From Halictus rubicundus (Eukaryota > Arthropoda > Insecta > Hymenoptera > Halictidae): a stretch of DNA of 64,000 nt. Of this stretch, positions 1 through 12,344 are shown in pieces. Below the pieces are notes generated by a model. It had not been told where the DNA came from. It was given only the letters and a program-made list of their open reading frames with translations, and made no database searches. A program made the position numbers and the translations under genes. How positions within the stretch are numbered: position 1 is the first letter of the stretch; each line of letters starts with the position of its first letter. The stretch lies in assembly GCF_050948215.1 (NCBI RefSeq), contig NC_135150.1:18517943-18581942 (forward strand), in the 5' to 3' direction.

Positions 1-245
1 GCTACATGATGCAAAAACATTTTAAGACATAATTAAACGTTAGATTGCGAAAGTAGTGGCGTCAAGCTTCCAAATTAGTCGAATTTTATTGTCCTATTAT
101 AGTATAAAATTTCTCAAAAATTGTAAATTTAGTGCTCAACTACTTTTCGGAACCACTTTAAAATTTCAGACGTTGAATCTCGGATCGAACACTGATGCAG
201 ATTAGAATGGCATATTTTTTGTCTATAAGAATCCCGTTTGTTATC

Positions 246-441
246 TTTATGCAAAATAAAAATTGTCTGCGTCGATCACCAGAAATAGAAACCCAGTGGA
301 ATGTCATTTCTTCACATGTTAATTTTAATAGATGAGAGATAGTACATTGACATTTGAAATTTTCCTACATTTTCAAATTTTGTCTACTCAATTTTGCTAT
401 AAATGCATAAAGATCCGCGCAGTCTACTTATCACGAAGATA
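246..441 (+). repeat. Interspersed AT-rich repeat (family A), copy
   Basis: This family starts with TTTATGCAAAATAAAAATT and ends near CATAAAATCCGCTGTCTAC. This copy has both parts, diverged. Other copies are at 29382, 41938, 44278, 50875, 52440 and 58590. Confidence 0.55.
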
Positions 442-2210
442 GCATAGTTTATGTATATTTATCTGGGCATCGGCGAGACGACAGACACGCGACCCAGGGG
501 AAACCAGATACGAGACGTGACTGGCGGAAGGCGTCGCATAAAAACCGGGCAATTAGGACGTTTCTAACTATAATGGGACGGCCTCGATCGGATCGATCCG
601 CGGCCGGATCAGGTTGGCGTGTTAGATAGGAATTAGTAATGAACGCGACCGCGTTGTCGGGAATTAATGACGGAAGACGGTCGGAAGAGAACTGGCCGGG
701 GCTGAACTTATCGAAACTAATGAAATTCCTGGAATTGCGGAACCGCTCGCCGATTACGGCCGGCTCCCGTGAAAATGATAATCACTCTTCGGCCAGTTAT
801 TGAGGACGGGATTCCACGGCGAGTAACCCCGAAGAACGCGCGAACACGTGGGAGAGAGACGGGAAAAAGGAAAATGAAACCGATGATGTCAATTACAACG
901 GATTCCTCGGCACGACGAAATCGAAGGTAATGACGTTAACCCGTTCTCGCTCGGATTTAAGTTTGACCCCGGCGCTCATTACTTCCAACGGCGCGTGCAA
1001 CCCTCGGCGAAGCTTCGTTATCTTGAGGAATTTTCTTTCGAGATCGGCGACGAGCAAGATATCTACACGGACTTTTCGAAACGTCGCTTGTGCTTGCAAA
1101 GATAACGAGCGTTCTCGCGAATAAAAAATTTGTTAGCGGATAACTGCGATACGTTGGGAACACGCGAAAGCTTCTCTCTCTTCTCTCGATGCCAGCTCTG
1201 TAATTGGAATTTTGCTTTTCCGACGAACCTTCCTCGGTTTCGCTGGAATTCTGCGAAACGATTTGCTGTTTTCTATCTGCTCGTGTGCCGCGCCGCGCCT
1301 GTTATTCTTTTGACATCAATTCACGGTGACCGCTTCGATTATTTTATTGTGCTCGATTTTTATTGAACCAATTACTCGGAAATATGGGAACGGCAATTTT
1401 GATGAATTTTATACTTAGATTGCTGCTGGCAAGCGATTTTTTTATAGGTCGTCATTCGTACACAGAAGACAAAAGTAATTTTCAATGAAAAGCGGGAATG
1501 CGATTTAACTTGTTCGGCAGCACTCACGATTTTTAATCAACTCTATAAAATATCGCGACACTGTTCCTTCAAATTAGAGACACTATTTGTGGAAATATTT
1601 ATTCAAATACAGAGTATAAAAGAAGACAGACGAATTATTTTATTTAGCTACCAAATAAATTAAATTTTTATACCCTTTTTATCCTTTTTATTGGAACAAA
1701 CGTCCTCCTAAACAATTTCTTGAATATCTGCACCAAATACTTGAAAAATACAACTCTAATAAAATCTTACATTACTTCTTTAAATAATTTCTCCAAAAAA
1801 TATTATGAAAGCAGATGATGTTTCTTAACGAACAACTAAAAAAATTATTGTCTGCATCTTGTTTCATATTTTGTTCTGGAATGGATACTAAATACTTTTT
1901 AAAATGGTGTACAAGTAAAACTCGAGACAAAAATCTCAACCAATAGTCGCGTACCCACTGCAACATTCAAAATTAACCCAACAGAACTTCCAATAATTAC
2001 TTTTTATCCGTCTCGACCGAATCCGTTGAGCGGATTAGCAAAACCAGTAGTACAACTCAATGCGGGGGTCGGCCCGGGCAATTTATCGCCGTCTGACGTC
2101 GAGAAGAATGATCGGTCGCGTTTTTCTCGCGGCGAGACGCTTATAAATCAACTTCAACGAAGAAGGAATCTTCACGGCGACGACCATGAATAATCTGCGG
2201 TTATGGGAGA

Positions 2211-2240
2211 GTGGGGGGGGGGAGGAGGAGGAGGAGGAGA
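2211..2240. repeat. G run with GGA repeats
   Basis: A tract of G is followed by about six GAG/GGA units. Confidence 0.85.
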
Positions 2241-3544
2241 CGAGCGAATCCGACAAAGGTGTCGCGCGACGAGCGGACATCCGGCGTACACGGGGTTAAA
2301 AAATCCCACGGTGAGATCGCTTGCTCGCGTCCCTTCGCTCGATTAACATTTTTCGATTAAGAGCCCATTAGGTCGGCGTCACGCGGCTCGGCCCGGGAGG
2401 AAGAGGTTAGATTAGGAAATAATACGATCAGGCCGTTCGATTGAATTTCCATTCAGAGCGCACGGTAATTCCTCTTTCTCCGTCTTCGGTCCTCGCGCCC
2501 GCATTGTACCCGAGTCCACAAGTGGTTGAAGGAAACGAACCGAGCGATCCTCGTTTCAACTTTTTTTTTACCACCCCTTCCCCGTCACCTCCCCGTCCCC
2601 CACTGAAACGTAAAATACTTCTTCTTTTATTTATAAGCGGCGATACCTTGAAAATGTTCGCAAATATTCCTCACGTATTTTTTTTAGAATCGTTCATATT
2701 CAAGGGGCGAGAGCAGCCCCCAACATTGGGGTAGCAAACCATGTCTGATCGCTTATCTCGGCAACCATAAATTCTCGAGAGGAACTTTAGATATACGACT
2801 GGTCTGGTTTTCGATGCCGAATTCGAAAACGTATTTTACAAACTCTTGTTATAAAATGAAATACAAAAATACTTGCCTGTAAATCTACCGCTCGTATTCG
2901 ACCACTTTTCTTACAGCAAATTCAAATAATGAGAAAATTCGAGTAACAAAGGAATCGTTACTAATCGTCGTGTTCCTTACAAAATAAAAACTAGGGACTA
3001 GTTTTAGGGACAAAATAAAAACTAGGGTCACCAGTATGATTCTACTTGTAAATACCAATGCTAGCAAGTTGTAAATATTAATTGGACAATGCTAGATTCG
3101 GACAATCAGATTTATTTTTTTGAATAAAAAGCGTCATATTATACCGGAACAAAATGGTACATATTTACGGTCCCTCGAGCTTGAATTCGCAATGTTGACG
3201 TTTCTAAACAAAAAAAAGTGGGCCATTGCTCTACGACTCACCCCCCTCGCGCCGGCAATTTTTTCGAGCCTGATCGAAATTGGAGGCGGCCACTTGGGTA
3301 ACAGGGTTTGTTAGTATGGCAGAATAGCATGTCACAAGTTGTTCAGCGATATCGATTCATCAATTCGAGTGGTCCCCGTGTCAGTTCCATCCCCAGGCGA
3401 AGGGGTCCGAGGAAAATCCGTCGAGAGGACGGTCCGCTGAGGAAAGAGGGCAACGCACACGGCGATTGAGATTGAGGGATCGACAACGAACAAGAATGGC
3501 CGCGAAGGATATACGAGTATGTTTCACCTTATTATTCCGTACCC

Positions 3545-3546
<2 letters not shown>

Positions 3547-3579
<33 letters not shown>

Positions 3580-3588
3580 GGGGGGGGA
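3547..3588. repeat. GA microsatellite and G run
   Basis: GA repeated about 14 times is followed by a run of G. Confidence 0.9.
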
Positions 3589-4637
3589 GCAAAAGAGTTG
3601 AGAGAGTGGGAGAGAATGCGGAAGCAGAGCCTGACGCAATTTTCGAAATGGAGTCGCGAACACCCAGGCCGCTCCGGAGGATTGCATTAGTCTGTGGCTC
3701 GCGAATTAAGGGCAATTTCATTTTTCCTTCTTTTTTTCCTTCCCTCCTTCGGTTCCGTTGAGTGCATGCTATTGGACGAATGATAGTTCTCGCGGGAGGT
3801 ACGCGGCTTTGATAATAGCAACTGCGAGAGGCGGTGTCTTACGATGAAAGGAAAAGAATTAAGAATGATCTTCGAATTTTTCTTGGAGAAAATCTTTTTC
3901 TCGAACCGTTCTCGACCGACCTCGCGCTTTGTGATCGCACCATGCTCCTGAAGCGTTTTGAACGGTGAGTTTTACAAAAATTACTCTCTTCTTAACCTTT
4001 GCGCCCTGCACTGGAAAGTTGGCAGTTTGATAATAAATTCCAATCCGATTTACAAATTTAATCTGATTTAAAAATTTGAAATTCAATTCTGGAGAGAAAT
4101 TATTATGGAGAAATTACTCTTGTGTGCAATGTATGGGGACTGTTGATGTTCTATTAATTTATAATTCAATGTAAAAATCTGCCTTTGTGTTAAACTGAGC
4201 CGAACAGTGCACAAGAATAAAATAACAGTAGCTTTCCTTGGAATTGAGAATAAATTTGAATATATGTAAAGTGAATATATTATGTAAATATAATAGAATA
4301 TATTTATACTCGCTTTGAGACGTACAACAGAATACTTAATAAAAAGACTAAATTATTTCTCGTTTATCATTTCTCCTTACTTTACTTTATAAAAATGTAT
4401 TAACTTAAGTATTACTAAAACTCAGTGCGACAAAACATTTTGTTGTGTATACAAAAGTTGGGCCAGATTTTTCCAAATTCCTAACACAATAAAAAGATTG
4501 CTGCTTTCTCCACTGAAAGTTCAGATCGTCACATTAACTTGCAACTTGGTACAGCTTAATTTAATGCATCATTGTGTCCAAGGGAAAATTCTGCCGCGTT
4601 CTGTACGATGTTGAATTATTTGGAAAGTCGTGAATTA

Positions 4638-4966
4638 TTAGGGGTACCCATAAGTAATCAATCATAAGTAATCAAAGAATTCGTTTTGCCTTTAGTTCTG
4701 TACCGATCGTTGAAGAGGAAACACGTATTCTATTACAGTTTTCGGCAAAGCAGCTTCTGTTCAAAATATTTTAAAAAGTATTAATTTTTTTTTACAACCC
4801 TGTAATAAAATGGCGGCGTCCTTCTGAAGATCAATCGATTTGAAAGATGGTAAACTGTCCTTGATAATGATGGAGACTATATAATAAATTAAGAAATAAA
4901 AACTTGAATTTACTACAAAGTTTGTTTTAGATGTCAAAATAATTGATTACTTATGGGTCCCCCTAA
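4638..4966 (+). mobile_element. Internally deleted mariner, copy 1
   Basis: The ends TTAGGGGTACCCATAAG and GGGTCCCCCTAA are inverted and flanked by TA on both sides. Near the right end a decayed transposase C-terminus can be read (FERW, stop, TVLDNDGDYIIN, stop), typical of mariner proteins. Most of the transposase has been lost and the remaining part carries a stop. It is the same family as 36355-36663. Confidence 0.75.
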
Positions 4967-7295
4967 TAGTTCGAAAGTATTTGTGCAACCGCGCGTCATC
5001 CGATTTTATTATAATGCGTCGCAAAGTGTTCCCGGGCGATTGTCTACAAGTTCTTTGGACAGGGATCAACGATAAGAAGGAAAGTTCGCCCCGCTAAAGA
5101 GAACGATATATTTTTTGCTGCGAAATTTTACCCGGCGATGTAAGTTCCTGCAGAATTCGCGGGCGCTTCCCCTCCGGCGAGAGACGCTCGTTACGCAGAA
5201 AAGTTCGAATAACTCCGGGCGCGCCGGAAGTCATTACAACGTTTCTTCTGCCGGTTCACCGTAACCAACTTTTAATTTTATTCGGGAATATCTGTCCCCT
5301 TGATTATCCCTGGCGAGAATTCTTTCTCTCCGCCGTCAACTGCGAAAGGTCGTTTACATTTTGCTCCTTTTTGCGACCCTTGAAACTTTCCCTCGGAGAA
5401 ACCATCCCGGAGGTCCTCGAAAGCACGAGCTTAAACAAAGAAATCTATTGAAACCTCTCCCGCGGAATCTATATAATTTTAATCGTCGTAAAAAAATCCG
5501 AAACCGTTCGTTTGACCGGCGGGGGTGGATTTAATATTAAAAATAAAATTCCGTACGCTTCGCAGGAATAATCAAAGGGTCGCTTTCCAAGCAGAAATAA
5601 ATTTTATTAGAATCCCAGCTGTATATGGCTTCTAAAAATTATTGTATCTTCTGGAACAAAATCTACACACCTGTCCTTTGTTCATTAAGAGTACACACTT
5701 TAATCCTTGTATAGGAACTTTACGTCAACTTTACGCTCCATTTTCCCCTTTAAACGGCCGTACTTTCATTGATATATTTTTTCTAGCCTAGCAAAAGCGA
5801 AATAAAGGTCGTTGTTTATTAACCTTGATATTATAATAGTTCATTTGCCCGTCATGATTTTTCCGTTAAATGAAGAAGCACCTCTTCCGTGGAATAAAGG
5901 CGACGTAATTTTTAATTTCGAACGACATCGCCGACGAGCACACAATATCCGAGCATCATTCTCCGTGCGTGTGCGCGATACAATCACAGGGTCTCGTAAA
6001 AATTATGACACGAGAACGCGTTTCCCGCGGTGGTGACGCGCGCACCTAAACGGTGAATTTTCAACGAGAACGATCAAACTCGGCGGGCAATAAAAGCATT
6101 CTAACGTGGCGCGTTTCTACGGTCCGCTAATCATAGCGCTCGTAAAACGCGCGATGAACATTTCTCGCGAACGATACGCGCGGCTCGCGCGATCGTGACC
6201 GTCGACTAAGACCGCCGATAGTCGCCGCCATATCGGAAATACTAACTAGTGTTATGCGAAAACAGAATGGAGCTTCGGGAGTTCGAACTTCCGCTGTAAT
6301 CGTGTTTGAACCGTGCGTAACTCGGGTCAAGAATATTCGCGTTATTACTCGGCGGAGAAGGAGTTCCACAACCCTCGCCCTTAAAATTCTTAACATTTCC
6401 ATAGGATATTCTCGACGGTTTATCACAGTCGTTTACAGGAGATTAAATTTCGTTGAATTTTAATCAGCGAATCTGAATAAATTTACTTCAATTAAATCTG
6501 CTTGGCCGTACTGCGCTTCGTGCGAGCAACGCCGAGTTAAATAGGAGCGAAAATCGCACGTGGCGCTGAAGTACCAATTTGTCAAACCGTGCTGCGTTAG
6601 ATAATCGAGTAAAATATTAATGGAAATATTTGTCTCTATCACGGTACGCATCTTCAATACACAAATAAATTATCTTCTTTTCATTGGACTTAAATAATTC
6701 GAATCATACGTTTTAAAAATAAATTTATTAAATATAATCAGAATAATTGATTTACACATTGTTCGATTTGTAGGACCTAGTAAAAGTAATTTGGAAACAC
6801 TAAATTCTTTTTGAGAAAGGTATATGTAGTGTTAGAAGTACTTTAAAAACGTTATTTACATTTTATGGTAGGTATAATGCATGCTAGTAAAATGCTCTAT
6901 ACTCTCAACATTTTCCCCATTCTGTTTATCATTGTAGGAGCGATAAATATTTAAATATACCTCACAAAACATCCCCTAAGTGTGCGGTATATCTGCACGA
7001 AAGTGTGAATATAGGCTATGATCTCCTGAACTATCCAAAGTATGATCAAAATGAGTTATCGAGATGAATATTTTCGTATTATCAATTTAAACGATGCGTC
7101 AGCCGTTTTTAGCGTATACATATTCTAGTATATTCAATTAAAAAATGTTGTATATCAAAATCATAGTTTATCATTTTTGTCGCACGAAAAAGTTTATACA
7201 AAAGTGAAGTGACACGAACTTTTTGTTAAACATGACCTTTCGTAACATCGTCTTAAAGGACACGACGATTCAGTTTTATTATAAATAAAATTATT
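4967..7295. other. No gene recognised
   Basis: Mixed-composition DNA. A minus-strand frame at 6127-6426 is Arg-rich and lies in a GC patch, and it resembles nothing known to me. Confidence 0.5.
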
Positions 7296-7335
7296 AGGTT
7301 GACCGGAAAGTACGTTCCTGGGGAAGTATTCCAAA
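7296..7335 (+). mobile_element. Possible mariner terminal fragment
   Basis: The sequence TTAGGTTGACCGGAAAGT following AT-rich DNA looks like the outer end of a mariner inverted repeat of a family different from the one at 4638. The opposite end was not found, and the ordinary AT-rich sequence that follows contains no transposase. Confidence 0.4.
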
Positions 7336-7544
7336 GTTACTATTTGATTTAAACAATTGTATAATGTCACTTATTTTCTAACTTATTTTATTGTTCGAAA
7401 GCTCTTTGATAAAGAGCAACGCTAACAAACAATGGAACTTGAGTATAATGTAATGTTGGTTTTTAATAGTACTGAGATACAATTATTTTTGCATTGTTTG
7501 TTAGCAAATCAAAATCAACGTACAAAATATAAAAAAAATCATAT

Positions 7545-8035
7545 TATTCCTGCACTGTTAAAAATCAACATTACTTCTCTTACGCGTCTTATGAACCCAA
7601 TTTTTTTTTTAGTTTCAACGTTTGTTGGTACACAAAAATCAAAATAATTAAACGTGTAAGATACCAAAGGAATTGATCTTTTGTCACTATTGTTAGAAAC
7701 AAAAATTACCTTCCTACCAATCCAATATATATTTTTATAGTTCCATCGTTTTTGTACCCAAAAATTAAAATAATTGAAGGCGTAAAATACCAAAAAAATT
7801 TATCTTTATTACTGCTGTTAAAAACAAAAATTACCTTCCTACCAACCCAATATATATTTTTAGTTCCATCGTTTGTTAATCCACAAAAATCAAAATCATT
7901 GAACGTGTAAGATACCAAAAGATTTGATCTTTTCTCAGTGCTGTCAAAAACAAATGTCACCTTCCTACCAACTGAACACCCAATTTTGTTCCACCCTTTA
8001 ACAGATCAAAATCAAAATCATTGAAGGTACGAGAT
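7545..8035. repeat. Tandem repeat, about 125-bp unit, about four copies
   Basis: The words TTACCTTCCTACCAA (near 7706, 7831 and 7958) and CACAAAAATCAAAAT recur at about 125-128 bp. Copies have point differences and small indels. On the minus strand two copies stay open by chance and translate to similar peptides, which reflects the repeat and not a gene. Confidence 0.75.
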
Positions 8036-8039
8036 AGCA

Positions 8040-9344
8040 ACAAATTGATTAAATTAACCAGCACGAAATCCCCAAACAAGAACCCTCCTACCTGTGACAT
8101 CGCGGATCGACGTGTAGCAACCTCATCCCGTCGCAGTGGACAGAAGGGACTCCCTTATGGGTGCTCGCGAGTCCTTTTTCCCATCACTCTCGTGCACCTG
8201 GTATCACATGTCACAGGTGATCACCGTGTACGCGGCGAGCACAATGTTCACACGCGCACCACCGATCATCCGCGAGCGCAATGATCGCGAGGATCGCATC
8301 GAAGATCTTTCGCGGTCACGAGGACACCCCGAGAGAGAAAGAGAAATGGAGGAAGAGAGAGCGCGCGAGAGAGAGAGAGAGAGATGAACCACGGTTCACC
8401 ACACGAGGCCTTGGCCGGCTTCCAAATATTCGCCGACTGCCGTCGAATTGTTTTGCACACGGTCACCGCCACAAGTGGTTGCGTCCTGTCAGCGCTGACA
8501 CCGCTGCGTTGTCTCGCGAAAGACACGAGACCGCCAGGTAAACATGTCCCGCAGGAGACTCTGCAGACCCCGAAGAAATTATCCCACCTGCTTCAATCTG
8601 AAAACTCGAAGAACACCACCCATCCTGCCAACTGGAAATCGAAGCGGCCTGGTCGCTGTCTAGGCCAGCTGGACCCTCGATCCACAGGACCAGGTCCTTA
8701 CGGTGGTGTCCTGTCGCGGGATCGATCCCTCGGAGGTAAACAGACCGTGGTGGTTCGGAACAGGTGATCCTCAACCAAGACTGTCAACACGCGGTCACCC
8801 CGTGAATCACCACTGGCCTCGATCCCGAGGACTCTGGGAGCCTCGAAGACCCTCCAACACGATTCCTTCGCTCGCCGCCACAGGACTATGATATACACTG
8901 GTTGTTCGATCGTCGATCAGGACACCGCAGCGATTCCTCGATCACCGACCCATCCTGGACACTTCGAGGACACTTTTCGAACCGCTTTCAACGGTTCGGA
9001 CGGGGTTCTTGTTTTCGGGGGTTGTGGTCTTGCTGGTTGGACGATCCTGATGACGACGGTGTCACACGAGAAGGACACGCTCGCCAGGCAGCTACTCGGG
9101 CTGGCACTCTATTTCACAGGCTATTGACTGTCATGCACCCAGCGTCGCTCCGTCGGAACTACAACCACTGGCACCACGCCTGCGTCTGAGGAAACGCTGA
9201 ATGGTGTCGGGACGCCGCGCCGCGACGCGCCGCGCCGGCTGACCACGGGGTCGCCAAGGCGCAGGTCGCCACGCTCCGCTCCAACGACACCACGAGCGGG
9301 GACGCCGCCACTTTTGACTTGTTTACAACGTACGAACTTTGGGA
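8040..9344. other. GC-rich stretch, no gene recognised
   Basis: This 1.3 kb is strongly GC- and CpG-rich, ending in a CGCCGCGCCGCGACGCGCC-type core near 9210. All frames are open for long distances on both strands, as expected from composition. It could be a promoter-associated island, but no transcript evidence exists in the sequence. Confidence 0.4.
8328..8386. repeat. GA-rich imperfect microsatellite
   Basis: The tract is purine-only apart from single C and T bases, ending in an uninterrupted GA run. Confidence 0.85.
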
Positions 9345-9975
9345 TTTCTTCTTGCTAGACCAGGGAAGAGGGGGAATTTTTGGGAAAGGTCGATCTTGGT
9401 TGCTGGATTGTCAGCTATGTCATCGCAACGAAGGGTTGTTGTATTTTGAGGGTCATCGAGGAAGGACCACTTTCCTTTCAGGGTCACAGAAGAAGGACTA
9501 CTGTTTTAGAAGGATTGTTGTGTTTTGATTGGACTTTTGGCTTATTTCTACTGTCCAACATTGGGATTTTTTTTGTCGGAGCAGTGGAGGGGAGATTTTT
9601 GAGAATGGTCGATCTTGGTTGCTGGATTGTCAGCTATGTCATCGCAACGAAGGGTTGTTGTATTTTGAGGATCATCGAGGAAGGACCACTTTCCTTTCAA
9701 GGTCACAGAAGACGGACTACTGTTTTAGAAGGATTATTGTGTTTTGATTGGACTTTTGGCTTATTTCTACTGTCCAACCTTGGGATTTTTTTTTTGTCGG
9801 AGCAGTGGAGGGGAGATTTTTGGGAATGGTCGATCTAGGCTGCTGGATTGTCAGCTATGTCGTCGCAGCGAAGGATTGCTGTATTTTGAGGGTCATACAG
9901 GAAAGACTACTGCCCTTTGAGGATCACAGAGGAAGGACTACTGTTTCAGAAGGACTGTTGTGTTTTCATTGAACT
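9345..9975. repeat. Tandem repeat, 219-220-bp unit, about three copies
   Basis: GGTCGATCTTGGTTGCTGGA recurs at about 9390 and 9609, with a variant at about 9829. The rest of the unit (GTCAGCTATGTC, CATCGAGGAAGGACCAC) follows at the same spacing. Because 219 is a multiple of three, a frame runs open from 9380 to 9838 and encodes the repeated peptide VDLGCWIVSYVIA. Copies 1 and 2 are closest, and copy 3 is more diverged. Confidence 0.85.
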
Positions 9976-10059
9976 TTCGACTTGTCGAGGTAAGATTCTT
10001 ATGATGGTTTTTATTTTTGGTGTAGAGGAGCAGAAGGACTGTTAAGGGGGAGGGGGTAT

Positions 10060-10255
10060 GTGAAGAGCTAGGTACAGTGATTTCTCTATATTTGTCGCCA
10101 AGGCCTGGATGATAAACGTCGCGGAATTATCCCCACTGCTACGGGTTATACCCGAGGAGTGCAAACATAACACGGCTCGGGTACGTCTTCTGGACGATAC
10201 AAGACGCTGACAAGACCCGTGTTGTTGACATATATCGAGAATTCACTGTTCATGT
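10060..10255. promoter_or_regulatory. Hairpin-rich GC block, possible regulatory or conserved element
   Basis: The block stands out from AT-rich neighbours. It holds a perfect palindrome CGGGTTATACCCG and, overlapping it, an 8-bp inverted pair TACCCGAG/CTCGGGTA separated by about 20 bases. No frame of length runs through it. It could be a structured RNA, a promoter segment or a piece of a repeat family; the sequence alone does not decide. It lies upstream of the possible plus-strand exon at 10748. Confidence 0.3.
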
Positions 10256-10398
10256 GCTTCGAATGTCGTGGAGAAGGGGTTTTTGTGACCTTTGCATTTT
10301 GATTATAGTGGTTCGGGAGGATTATTAAAAAAGGGTGGTTCTGGTTGTTTGAAGTGTTTAATGTTTGGGGGGGAATGTTCTTGCATTTTGAGAGTCAT

Positions 10399-10421
10399 GG
10401 GGGGGGGGGAGGGGGGTTTTT
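10399..10421. repeat. G run
   Basis: Two runs of G are separated by a single A and could fold as a quadruplex. Confidence 0.8.
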
Positions 10422-10747
10422 ATGGTTACTTTTATTTTTGATACGAAGAACTCTTGAGAAGGTGTGATTTTAGTCGATGCTAGGTAGCTCGGAAGTCTGT
10501 GATGTTAATTAGCTGTGTTTTTTGAAATAATGATTACGTTTGCTGCAATTTGTGTGATGAAGAAAATCCTTTGAGTGTAGTTCTTGATGAAGATGGTAAA
10601 GTTCAGGATATTACTTTCGTGTGAGAAAGTTTTAACTAACTTTCAGGTTTTCGTGAAAGAGGCTCAGCTCGGAATTTTTTACTTTTTGTCATGTTATAGA
10701 GTGAAGCTTGATCGTTTCACTGATGTTTTATATTTTGTAATTTCTAG

Positions 10748-10797
10748 TGAGATCGAACCACGTTTTATTGAACAAGCCGAATCGTTAAGGAAACAAG
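10748..10797 (+). CDS. Possible short exon with TPR-like start
   Basis: A 50-bp segment lies between an acceptor-like TAATTTCTAG and a donor-like AACAAG|GTAATG on the plus strand. The frame reads EIEPRFIEQAESLRKQ and, if read through, continues GNAQYG. The pattern A-E-x-L-R-K-Q-G-N-x-x-Y resembles the first helix of tetratricopeptide repeats in co-chaperone-type proteins. No flanking exon was identified and the surrounding sequence is non-coding in appearance. It may be an exon of an overlapping gene, a retro-fragment, or chance. Confidence 0.2.
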
Positions 10798-11254
10798 GTA
10801 ATGCACAATACGGTAATTTAATCACTACAATTTTGAAAATATTTACTCTAAAAAGGAAACTTTGATGGAACGTGAGTCTGTACAAAGTTTGATGGAACTT
10901 TGGTATCGCGAATGTTTAATGCAACACAATTTCTCCGCAGAAATATAAAATAAAAGGAAAATAAAAATAAAATTACAATCTCATTAGTATATAATCTACT
11001 AATAAATTCCTAACAAAGTATATAGGGAAATATCGTACGATTCAATTACCATCATCCACAAATAAGAAAAGTTTAATGTCATCTACAACTTCCTTACCGA
11101 CCGTCGGTAAATTACGGACACGTACGGCGCGAAATTCAAAGAGAAGTCACACGTTCTCGCGTCGGCGCGAAATTCGAATCTCATTCGACCAAAATCAAAA
11201 TGATTCCTTTTCACACATGAAACTTCTTACGAATACGCCGCATGTCGCACTCAC

Positions 11255-11366
11255 CAGTTTGCGTACTACTGTCGAAAACGGTGCTCGATGTCTCCACTGT
11301 CATCGACGCGAACGTGCCATCTGTAATTTGCGCCGAGCTGTCTCTCCGGCCTCTAAATCGCTGCAC
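11255..11366 (-). CDS. Exon 8 (last found): RRDSS segment
   Basis: Acceptor CTGCGATCAG and donor AACTG|GTGAGT bound 112 bp. It enters in phase 0 and leaves in phase 1, so at least one further exon must lie at lower coordinates or beyond the window. The 37 residues contain the site GRRDSS, then a Thr/Ser-rich stretch ending SSTQT. No further exon with matching phase was found between 1 and 11254. The remaining exons, presumably carrying any globular domains, therefore lie outside the window or were missed. Confidence 0.6.
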
Positions 11367-11818
11367 CTGATCGCAGAAATAACGAAAAAAATATTTAAAC
11401 TTTACTGTAGCTTCTACTTGTTATCCTAATTAACGTAGAACGCTACCGGACAGAACATAAAGCGACACGTTCATAATTTTCTACAAGAATTATTAAATCC
11501 TTTATTTATTTTTTATTTAATCTTGACTCGTTCCACGTGTCAACCCTTTGCAGACAGACCCTTAATCAAAAAGTGTTGTATGTGGTGAAAATTTTATCTG
11601 CACGTCGACTTATTATTTATAAACGATGCGTATAATGTTATTTTAATCCTCCCACAGTTTTTCATTCTCGGAGCAAAAATTTACGAGTTTAATTTGACAC
11701 CAAGGACAAGATTAACTGTTTTCTTGCTATTTCATTTTTATAAAGTAAAGAATTTTCAATAAACCGTTTTCGCTAGAGATCATTTCGGTAGGTCCAGTGT
11801 AAATTGTGGGAAACTCAC
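11367..11818 (-). other. Intron between exons 7 and 8
   Basis: This 452-bp AT-rich GT-AG intron contains no open reading frame of note and no recognisable repeat. Confidence 0.55.
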
Positions 11819-12020
11819 CACCTCGTCGCTCTGCGAGCTTTGTTTCCGGAAGTTCCGACACCTGATCATCTCCTCGGTGGTGCTCTGTCGCCTAAACCCG
11901 CGGGCCATCATAATTTCGTCCGTCACCGACTGTCTTCTCACGATCGGAGCCTGTTGGATGCTCGATTGTCGAGCGCAAGGACTCGGCTCTCTCGAGGAGC
12001 AGGACGACGCGTCCGGAGAT
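11819..12020 (-). CDS. Exon 7: FRRQS-rich segment
   Basis: Acceptor TTGATCTTAG and donor GAGGTG|GTGAGT bound 202 bp, phase 2 in and phase 0 out. The 67 residues include a striking run of three related sites, VRRQSVTDE, FRRQSTTEE and FRKQSSQSDE, spaced about 16 to 18 residues apart. Each is a basophilic kinase consensus followed by acidic residues. These look like internal repeats of about 16 residues. This is the part I most associate with insect presynaptic scaffold sequences annotated as RIM, but I cannot confirm that from memory. Confidence 0.66.
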
Positions 12021-12344
12021 CTAAGATCAAAAATCGATGATCAGCCACGAACAATTGAACTCCGGCGAGACACCGACCCGAGGCGAACCTCGAAACACTT
12101 AGAACAGATAGTGTGACGACACTCAGAAGCTAATCAGCAATTACTTGTCTCCAACTATCGACTCTATTCGGTGAACGTTGCGAGGCGGACGATGAACACT
12201 TCTACCTAACAATTCAAAGACTGGAATTTCGAAAGGTTAATTTAAAATATAAATTCTAGGTCGTCAACTTAACAAAATATTTTTTCACATAAATAATAAT
12301 AATCTAGTAAAAATATTCTTTGTACGTATTTTATTTTCGTCTTT

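Larger units (their letters stand above)
1..4637. other. No gene recognised
   Basis: Apart from the family A repeat and microsatellites, this is alternating AT-rich and moderately GC-rich DNA (GC patches near 470-1110 and 2080-2410). Short open frames overlap on both strands and none shows a domain. Confidence 0.5.

Noticed and set aside
6250..6310. GGAGTTCGAACTTCC palindrome resembling a tRNA T-loop
   Set aside because: No acceptor stem, anticodon arm or A box could be found around it.
8384..9189. Several frames of 80-130 codons on both strands
   Set aside because: Compositional openness in a GC-rich stretch, with no motif and no consistent splice chain.
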